From: Rhabdophis nuchalis
Lineage: Eukaryota; Chordata; Lepidosauria; Squamata; Natricidae
Length of the DNA stretch: 64,000 nucleotides
Direction: 5' to 3'
NCBI GenBank assembly: GCA_039707465.1
Contig: CM077643.1
Location: forward strand, 48,206,605 to 48,270,604
The position numbers were made by a program, and so were the translations under genes. Under the pieces are notes generated by a model, which saw only the letters and a program-made list of their open reading frames with translations, was not told where the DNA came from and did no database searches. This document shows positions 57,188 through 64,000 of the stretch, piece by piece. The stretch's first letter is position 1; each line of letters starts with the position of its first letter.

Positions 57188-57210
57188 CATTTCCTTTTTT
57201 AAAAATCCCT

Positions 57211-58789
57211 TGTCATGTGTGATGCATTGATTGGAGCTAAGCTGGACAACATTTGTGGCCCCTTTTGAAAAATTAGACTCTTAAGGGCCAAAGTACATTT
57301 TGCTATTTCTTGTCATTATATTGAGAAATATTACTTCCTTTGAAAAACAAAATAACATACATTCTTCCGGGAATTGCATGATTAGTGACTAAAAAAAAAA
57401 AAAAAGCCACCCACATTTGTCCACTTCCAATTTTTGTAGTCAAAGCTTGGCACTCACTGTGAGATGTTCTAGTCCACATCACAGAGAAACAGGAGCCACC
57501 TGCCAATTGCCAAAAAAAAAAACCCAACAAAAAACAACCCCAGCTGTTGCAGCATGCTTCCAAGTACTTTTGTGAGATGTCTGGATCTTCACTGTTCTTT
57601 AATTGTATTGGATACTTTTCAATTTAGAGAAGGGATGCTCTCTAAAGAGCCAGAATGAAGAGCACTGGAGAAAAGGCCAAGGAGAAGTTGCTTTGTTTGC
57701 AAGCAGATGGCAAAGATGAGGTCCATAGAAAGGCTGTGTTCTTGAAACGATTGCTAAATGTTTTCACAGCTTCTGGGGTTTGAAAGCCTTGCCCATCAAC
57801 AAAACACATCTTATTCAAAAAAGGAAATAATAATAGGAGAGAGCACAGCAAGATCGATTAAAGTGCATGCAATATATTATTTCCCCACTTGTAAAAGAAG
57901 AACTCATGTGTCAATTGCCAGATAATCCAACATGGGTATAATCTGAATTAAGTCTTTTACTGAATGGAATTTACACCCAGTTTTGTTACAACTAGCAATA
58001 TAAGAACCTTATATGTGTGCATATTCATTCCATTTATGTGCTGCCTTAAGGTTAATAATTGCAGCTTGCTTTCAGAGACCTTCTACTCCCATATCCCCCT
58101 TACAATCCCCTTGCAGGTTAAATAGTTGGCCAAGACCTTTCCAGCCATGATCTGATGTTACCAGATACTTTCTGTGGCCTTGATGGGTGAACAGCTTCCC
58201 TAAGCTTTCAAAAGTTGTCCATTTCTGCTAAAGATTGAACCTGTTGGATTCTTTGTCTAGCTTACCTACTGTAGTTTCTAAATATTTTTATGGTTCTGGT
58301 ATCTCTCTATACTTCCTCTACTTAAAAATGTGCATGATACAATATATGTATTGTGTTAAAATAACTTTGCTTCTACTGTATATAATTTCTTATTGCTACA
58401 GATTTTTTTTTCTAACAGCAACCTGAAATTATTGGATTTTTCCCACTCAGAGGAGGGAATGGCAGCTCAATAGGCTTAGTGTCTTTCACAATATTACAGC
58501 CCTCTCAGAATCTTCTGACTCTTTTCTGGCAGAATCAAACAGTCCAGTGTCAAAGACCAACAAAGACAACTTAAGAAAAAAATCAATAGAGAAAAGCTGG
58601 TCAAGGTCCGATTAGGGAGTCAACACAAGGCTTTCAATAGCAGCAATCAAAGTTCAGAAGATTTGCCTGGTACTAACAGGCCCAGGCAAAAATCAGTATT
58701 TCCAGGAACTCAGGGCAGATTTGGAGTCAAGATGCATCCACATTTTTCATAGTGCTGTGCAGAACAGAATTCAGATGTTTTTTGGAGCA
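57211..58789. other. Intergenic, no gene seen
   Basis: A-runs occur at 57390-57406 and 57512-57522. Only short, unsupported frames. Confidence 0.5.
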
Positions 58790-59137
58790 CAGGTGGTCCT
58801 CAAGTTACAACCACAATTGAGCTGAACATTTATGTTGCTAAGTGAAACATTTGTTAAGAGAGTTTTGCCCCATTTTGCGACTTTTCTTGCCACCGTTGTT
58901 CACAGTTGTGAGTCATTGCATTGGTTGTGACTGGATTTCACATTGATTTTGCTCGTCAGAAGGTTACAAAAGCTGACCACATAACCTTAGGACACTGCAG
59001 CCATTATAAATATTGAACATGTGATCATGGGATGCTGCAATGGCCGTAAGTGTGAAAAACAGTCATAATTCACTTTTCAGTGCTGTTGTAACTTTGAATG
59101 GACACTAAATGAACTGTTTTAAGTCAAGGACTACCTG
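58790..59137 (+). mobile_element. Inverted-terminal DNA element, uninterrupted copy
   Basis: It begins CAGGTGGTCCTCAAGTTACA and ends AAGTCAAGGACTACCTG, near-complementary termini. At about 348 bases, this is the best single view of the family: AACCACAATTGAGC, TTGTTAAGAGAGTTTTGCCC, GACACTGCAGCC, GTGAAAAACAGTCATAA, CAGTGCTGTTGTAACTTTGA in order. No coding capacity. The flanking dinucleotides are CA and TT rather than TA. Confidence 0.8.
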
Positions 59138-59913
59138 TTTATCATGCTACATATTTTGAGATACTGTATGTGGCTGAAAATTGCATGAAAATAATAGAAC
59201 ATTGAGGAAAGTTGTATTTATACATGAAGGAAAATGGCATGAAAAATGTATTCATTAAAATAAGGCAATTCAAAAACACCTCCATATACACTCCAATTAA
59301 TGGATGAGAAAAGTGGCTGGAACATATTTAGGACTGAATACATGCAAAATTGACATGAACTACTTACACATTGAGTCATTTAATCATAGGGATAATGAAT
59401 AATACGATGAAACTAGCTTATGTAGGATGGTTGACTTTGGTCTGCAAAATTCAAGAGAACCATTAGATTACAGTAAAAAGAAATTTCCATATCTGTTTGT
59501 TGCCCTTTATTGATTGTCTGGATTATTTGCAGCCAAAATATGATAATCCAAGATTTTCTCTTATAACAATTTGTTTCATGGAAGATCCAAACAAACCTTT
59601 TACATTGAGTGAGAATAATGCAGAGGATGGCAACATTTTATGCTCCGGATGCAATGAAAAAAAGGACTGAAATTTCATAAGGTAATTATATTTAAGGTGT
59701 TTTGTTGTGAGAACTCAGGAAAACATGGACGGGGTGGCAAAATCTGACACTGGCCTGCTGAAATCTCCTAAGACATGGACCTTTAAAAAAAAAAATTAAA
59801 ACATGGATTGAATCTGGGCACGTTGTGCCATTTTAAGAGGCAGATAAGTTCTCGCATTTTCAAGCGACTCATTATCAAGGCTCAGAATAAAAGCTTTTCA
59901 TCTTCTTCACCTT
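59138..59913. other. Intergenic, no gene seen
   Basis: AT-rich sequence with no supported frame or element. Confidence 0.5.
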
Positions 59914-60375
59914 TTGTTGTTGATAGTTGCAAAGTCATGTCTGACCCATCGCAACCCCATGGACAACGTTCTTCCAGGCCTTCCTGTCCTCTGGAGTCCA
60001 TTTAAGCTCACACCGACTGCTTCAGTGACTCCATCCAGCCACCTCATTCTCTGTCGTCCCCTTCTTCTTTTGCCCTCAATCTTTCCCATCATTAGGCTCT
60101 TCTCCAGTGAGTCCTTCCTTCTCATTAGGTGGCCAAAGTATTTGAGTTTCATCTTCAGGATCTGGCCTTCTAAAGAGCAGTCAGGGTTGATCTCTAGGAC
60201 TGACCAGTTTGATCGCCTTGCAGTCCAAGGGACTCGCAGGAGTCTTCTCCAGCACTATAGTTCAAAGGCCTCCATTCTTTGACGCTCAGCCTTTCTTATG
60301 GTCCAACTTCCACAGCTATACATTGCAACTGGGAAAACCATAGCCTTGACTATATGCACTTTTGTTGGCAGTCAT
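59914..60375 (-). mobile_element. BovB (RTE-type) LINE, 3' fragment
   Basis: This is the longest of three BovB fragments. The - strand frame shows MKLKYFGHLMRRKDSLEKSL, GKIEGKRRRGRQRMRWLDGV and VTEAVGVSLNGLQR, then drifts out of frame near the end (LRWVRHDFA). Upstream the complement of TTCTTTGACGCTCAGCC and ACAGCTATACATTGCAAC is also BovB-like. A 3' tail GACATGACTTTGCAACTATC ends it at the left. Confidence 0.92.
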
Positions 60376-60564
60376 CCACCTTTGCAGATGACTAAATGCA
60401 CCTATTTAGAAGGCATCCTTACTTTTGGGGATGCCTGAGATAATAACATAAATTATAATTTATGTTAACAATAACAATAACAAATATTATAAATTATAAT
60501 CTCTGACACAGTGAAAAGGGATACAGACTTTGCCATTTATTTTTAATTTTATTTATTATTTAAC

Positions 60565-60987
60565 TAGCCGTTCCCGGCCACATGTTGCTGTGGCCCAGTC
60601 TGGTTAAATGGCCAACCAATCTGTGTGTAGATCTACACCTGCACACACAAACACGTATACACAACCACCGTACAAACTCCAACCTCTCTCTATCCCTCTA
60701 CCTACCTACCTACTGTATTTCTCCCTCTCTCTACCTACCTACCTACCTACCTACCTACCTACCTACCTACCTACCTACCTACTGTATTTCTCCCTCTCCC
60801 TCTCTATCCCTATAGCTGCCTACCTACCTACCTACTGTATTTCTCCTTATGGACAGAGTATTTTATGTCATAAAGGATGACATAATACCTGTGGCCCACT
60901 GCTCTATATGTATCCATCTACGTACCTTTTTTACAATTTTTTACATTTCCATTGCATGTACTTGGCACAGGTGTGACATCTACACAA

Positions 60988-61034
<47 letters not shown>

Positions 61035-61133
61035 CATTGGTGCCGTACTTGAAGGGAACGTTGTATGAAAATTTGGAAGCGATTGATGCAGTACTTTCGG
61101 AGATTAGCGGTTTTGAACAAACTCTTTATTTAT
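60565..61133 (+). repeat. Unclassified repeat, first of a head-to-tail pair
   Basis: It starts TAACTAGCCGTTCCCGGCCA and ends with GGAGATTAGCGGTTTTGAAC and AAACTCTTTATTTA, directly before the second unit. It contains TGGCCAACCAATCTGTGTGT, a CCTA-type microsatellite, a duplicated 'TACTGTATTTCTCC' motif, and CT and TA runs at 60990-61034. No coding capacity and no family I can name. Confidence 0.75.
60686..60835. repeat. (CCTA)n microsatellite clusters
   Basis: Three blocks of CCTA repeats (about 60699-60711, 60732-60781 and 60818-60833) are separated by TGTATTTCTCCCTCTC segments. Confidence 0.9.
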
Positions 61134-61650
61134 AACTAGCCATTCCCGGCCACGCATTGCTGTGGCCCAGTCTGGTTAAATGGCCAACCAATCTGTGTGT
61201 AGATCTACACCTGCACATACAAACACGTACACACAACCACCATATAACCCCCAACCTACCTACCTACTCTCTTTCTCCCTCTCTCCCTCTTCCTACCTAC
61301 GTACTGCATTTCTCCCTCCCAATCTCTATCCCTATAGCTGCCTACCTACCTACCTACCTACTGTATTTCTCCTTGAATCTTATGCACAAAATATTATGCC
61401 ATCCTTTATGACATAACACCTGTGGCCCATTGCTCTGTCTGTATCCATCTACCTACCTTTTAAACATTTTTTTCATTTCCATTGCATGTACCTGGCACAG
61501 GTGTGACATCTACACAATCTATATATATATCATTGGTCCCGTATTTGTAAGGAACGTTGTGTGAAAATTTGAAAGCGATCGGTTTAGTACTTTCGGAGAT
61601 TAGCAGTTTTGAACAAACTCATAGTTACATTTTATTTATATAGATAGAAG
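61134..61650 (+). repeat. Unclassified repeat, second of a head-to-tail pair
   Basis: It starts TAACTAGCCATTCCCGGCCA and follows the first unit closely: same TTAAATGGCCAACCAATCTG, shorter CCTA blocks, CCTGGCACAGGTGTGACATC and CTTTCGGAGATTAGCAGTTT. It ends in TTTATTTATATAGATAG. The right end of this type of repeat at a TATAGATAG tail suggests a transposable element with a defined 3' end. Confidence 0.75.
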
Positions 61651-62354
61651 AAGATAGATGAATGAATAAGGAATGGTTCTAAAATTCTGTGAAGCTTATG
61701 GAAAGTTTCAAATACTCAAAAGCAGAAAAATCTGTTTGGCAAATATTGGAAGTTTGAGCAGCTACAAGAAGTAGTAGAAGACTTTGCGTAAAGGTCATAG
61801 GGATAAAGTTGCCCCAAATCTGCGAGGGTAAATCTAATACCTGAGCAACTGGCTAGATCTTTGCTTTGTTTGCCGAAAGGGGAGAGAATATGGTTGACTG
61901 CTGCCATGAAAGTCTCCACATCAAAGCTTCTTATCGGAGAAACCGACTCTGATCTGTATCGTTCAGCCTGTGGCACTTTAAGGAAAACTTGATTGACAGC
62001 CAAGAGATTGTGTTTTGTTTTTCTGGGCAGATGGCAGTTGAGGAGCTCCCTGCTGTTCAGAGACCTAGTGGCTGCACCTTTAATCCCTGTCCTTTGCTGT
62101 GGATTTGAGTGAAACCAAAGTTACTATTTTGGGGGCACATTGCAAAGAATGGCTAACCTTTTCAAATTTGAATCTAGAGGCTGAGGGAGAATAAAGGTTG
62201 ACAGGAGGAGATTGTGGAGGTTTTCTTTGGGGAAATGGCATCTTGAATTTGTCTGTTTGTTACTTTTTAATGTCACTCATCTCCCCTATTGGGTGGCTCT
62301 TATTTCTTGGTGCAAAAAATTCTCAGTTTGCTAAGCTGTTGAAATAATATAGTA
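61651..62354. other. Intergenic, includes an unrecognised 95-codon frame
   Basis: The - frame at 62003-61716 (MAVNQVFLKVPQAERYRSES at its start, cysteine-rich end) is of unusually varied amino-acid composition for a chance frame. However, I recognise no domain, and see no splice or repeat context. I do not call it a gene. Confidence 0.3.
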
Positions 62355-62488
62355 CAAGGCTGTCAAACCTGTGGCCCGCTGCTCGGATGGGTCATGTGCT
62401 GGCCATGCCCATGCTTGGTTTAGCAAAGGGGGAAAAGTCACGATACATCATGTGACAACGCTGTGGCGAGGCAAGTTTGACACCCCTG
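62355..62488 (+). mobile_element. hAT-type element, complete, short
   Basis: It begins CAAGGCTGTCAAACC and ends AGTTTGACACCCCTG. The perfect 8-bp duplication ATATAGTA flanks it (62347-62354 and 62489-62496). The first bases (CAAGG) deviate from the usual CAGGG. Confidence 0.9.
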
Positions 62489-62682
62489 ATATAGTACAAT
62501 ATCCAGCCTTCAAATAGCTTCTCAAGATGGCCCTTGTTCCTGTAGACATGAGTTTCATTATTTGCTATCATGCTTTAGCTTTTTACACAATGATGGAATG
62601 CATGAAGCTCTTGGCTTGAGTCTCCCATTCAGGTTTCAGACACAAGAGAAAAAACAATCACAAATTAGAATCAAGATCATGA

Positions 62683-63592
62683 GAAGTGTTAATACCACTT
62701 TATAATGCCTTGGTAAGGCCACTCTTGGAACACTACACTCAGTTCTGGTCACCAAGATGTAGAAAAGACGTGGAGACTCTGGAAAGAGTGCAGAGAAGAG
62801 CAACCAAGATGATTAGGGGACTGGAGACTAAAACATATGAAGAACGGTTGCAGGAACTGGGTATGTCTAGTTTGATGAAGAGAAGGACCAGGGGAGACAT
62901 GATAGCAGTGTTCCAATATCTCAGGGGTTGCTACAAAGAAGAGGGAGTCAAACTATTCATCAAGGCACCCGAGGGTAGAACAAGAACAATAGGTGGAAAC
63001 TAATCAAGGAGAGAAGCAACTTAGAACTGAGGAGAAATTTCCTGACAGTTAGAACAATTAACCAGTGGAACATCTTGCCTCCAGAAGTTGTGAATGCCCC
63101 AACACTGCAGGTCTTTAAGAAGATGTTGGATAGCCATTTGTCTGAAATGGCATAGGGCTCCTGCCTAGGCAGGGGGTTGGACTAGAACAGGGGTCCCCAA
63201 ACTTTTTGGCACCAGGGACCAGTTTCATGTAAAAAAAATTCCGTGGACCGGTGGGAGCCTCGGCTGGGGCATGGAAGGATGGGCTGCATCCTGGGCAGGA
63301 GGGCCTGGCAGCCCCTTCCCCCCGTGCAGGGCCAGGTGGTGCCCTGAACCCCCCAATGCAAGCCGTTGCCCCCATCCTGCCCCCAGGGAGCACCCCGGCC
63401 AGCCGCCATGATAGCAGAGTGTTTGCTACACTTTCCTAAGAGTTGCGCTACTCTCTCCGCCTCTCACTCCGGCCCGGTTACTATCAAGCCACGGACCGGC
63501 ACCGGTCCGCGGCCCGGGGGTTGGGGACCCCTGGACTAGAAGACCTCCAAGGCCCCTTCCAACTCTGCTATTGTATAAATTGTATAAATAAT
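62683..63592 (+). mobile_element. CR1-type LINE, 3' fragment split by a hAT element
   Basis: The + strand encodes [27 protein letters not shown]-equivalent [30 protein letters not shown], and on to a frameshift near 63000, then the terminal segment to 'HLSEMA' at 63150. Its 3' UTR is split at 63188-63533 by a hAT-type element, after which CCTCCAAGGCCCCTTCC and an ATTGTATAAATTG tail complete it. Confidence 0.93.
63188..63533 (+). mobile_element. hAT-type element inside CR1, complete
   Basis: It begins CAGGGGTCCCCAAACTTTTT and ends GGGGGTTGGGGACCCCTG. The perfect 8-bp duplication GACTAGAA (63180-63187, 63534-63541) is itself part of the CR1 3' UTR, so the CR1 target sequence is known from other copies. 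Its right part has ACGGACCGGCACCGGTCCGC, a strong palindrome. Clean ends suggest recent activity. Confidence 0.97.
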
Positions 63593-63859
63593 GAAAGAAG
63601 AGAATATTTACAGCTCAGGTTGGACTGTGGGATCCTTGGTGGTTTATGAGCTTGGCTGTTCTCTTGCAGTTGTTTCATTATCTAATTAGGTGACATCATC
63701 AGGGCTAGAAGAGAGTTGATTCTAGTACTGATGATATGACCTAGTTGAAATGTCTGTAAGAAAACAACAAAGCTCAGAAAGCACCAAAGACTCCACAAGC
63801 ATCAATAAATCCAGCTATTCTCCTTCTTGGTAATACGTAGACACCATCACAGTCTAGAC

Positions 63860-63994
63860 CAGGGGTCTCCAACCTTTGCAATTTTAAGTCTGAAGGACTT
63901 CAGCTCCCAGAATTCTCCAGCCAGCTTTGCTGGCTGGAGAAGTCTGGGAGCTGAAGTCCTTCAGACTTAAAGTTGCAAAGGTTGGAGACCCCTG
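63860..63994. mobile_element. hAT-type hairpin element, complete, duplication cut by window end
   Basis: Same family as 12797. The left duplication is GTCTAGAC (63852-63859), and the window ends after the first six bases (GTCTAG) of the right copy. Arms complementary over about 60 bases each. Confidence 0.93.
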
Positions 63995-64000
63995 GTCTAG

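Larger units (their letters stand above)
52072..57210 (+). other. Probable DACT1 3' UTR and downstream sequence
   Basis: After the TAA no AATAAA occurs until 54194-54199. Further candidates are 55796-55801, 55813-55818 and 57182-57187. Most of 52072-54200 and 54850-57200 is single-copy, without recognised repeats, as expected of UTR. An inverted-terminal DNA element (54207-54842) lies in the middle. Which signal is used cannot be decided from sequence; several may be. No other coding region is supported here. Confidence 0.5.

Noticed and set aside
60686..60835. CRISPR-like regular repeats
   Set aside because: These are CCTA microsatellite blocks in a vertebrate genome, with no spacers.

Overview
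This is a vertebrate nuclear window, most likely from a squamate reptile and probably a snake. The evidence is one intron-containing developmental gene embedded in a dense mix of squamate-type repeats: BovB (RTE) LINE tails, CR1-type LINEs whose 3' tails grade into AATAG or ATTGT microsatellites, L2-type LINEs, a tRNA-headed SINE family, an L1-derived element, and many short hAT-type DNA elements. Nothing looks bacterial or viral, and there is no CRISPR array or operon.

The only host protein-coding gene I can support is DACT1 (Dapper/Frodo, the Dishevelled-binding antagonist of beta-catenin) on the + strand. Its four coding exons are 28571-28948, 46468-46600, 47614-47766 and 50234-52071. All six internal splice borders are canonical GT/AG, the phases are 0, 1 and 1, and the joined frame codes for 833 residues without interruption. 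The promoter region and 5' leader lie in a CpG- and GA-rich block at about 28130-29090. A long 3' UTR probably follows; the best-placed polyadenylation signal I see is at 57182-57187.

Positions 1-28130 are upstream intergenic DNA. They hold nested hAT, CR1, L2 and SINE insertions, a four-unit 84-bp array, a 650-bp pyrimidine-rich minisatellite, and stretches where I see no gene. Intron 1 (17.5 kb) holds old L2 pieces, SINEs, BovB tails, several hAT elements, and an L1-derived element that carries only ORF1 and has an intact 17-bp target duplication. Intron 2 (1.0 kb) carries two near-perfect hairpin elements. Intron 3 (2.5 kb) carries two hAT elements three bases apart (between their target duplications) and an L2 insertion ending about 65 bp before the exon 4 acceptor. 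Positions 52072-64000 hold the 3' UTR and downstream DNA, including a head-to-tail duplicated repeat with CCTA microsatellites, a BovB tail, and a CR1 copy split by a hAT element.

I confirmed insertion boundaries by reading the target-site duplications (TSDs) directly. Eleven hAT-type copies show perfect 8-bp duplications with both sides in view (12797, 13861, 16155, 17472, 34164, 38975, 39913, 40954, 46819, 47411 and 48035, plus 62355 and 63188, giving thirteen). Others have one mismatch or are cut by the window edge. Family names for repeats are from recognition, not from a database search.
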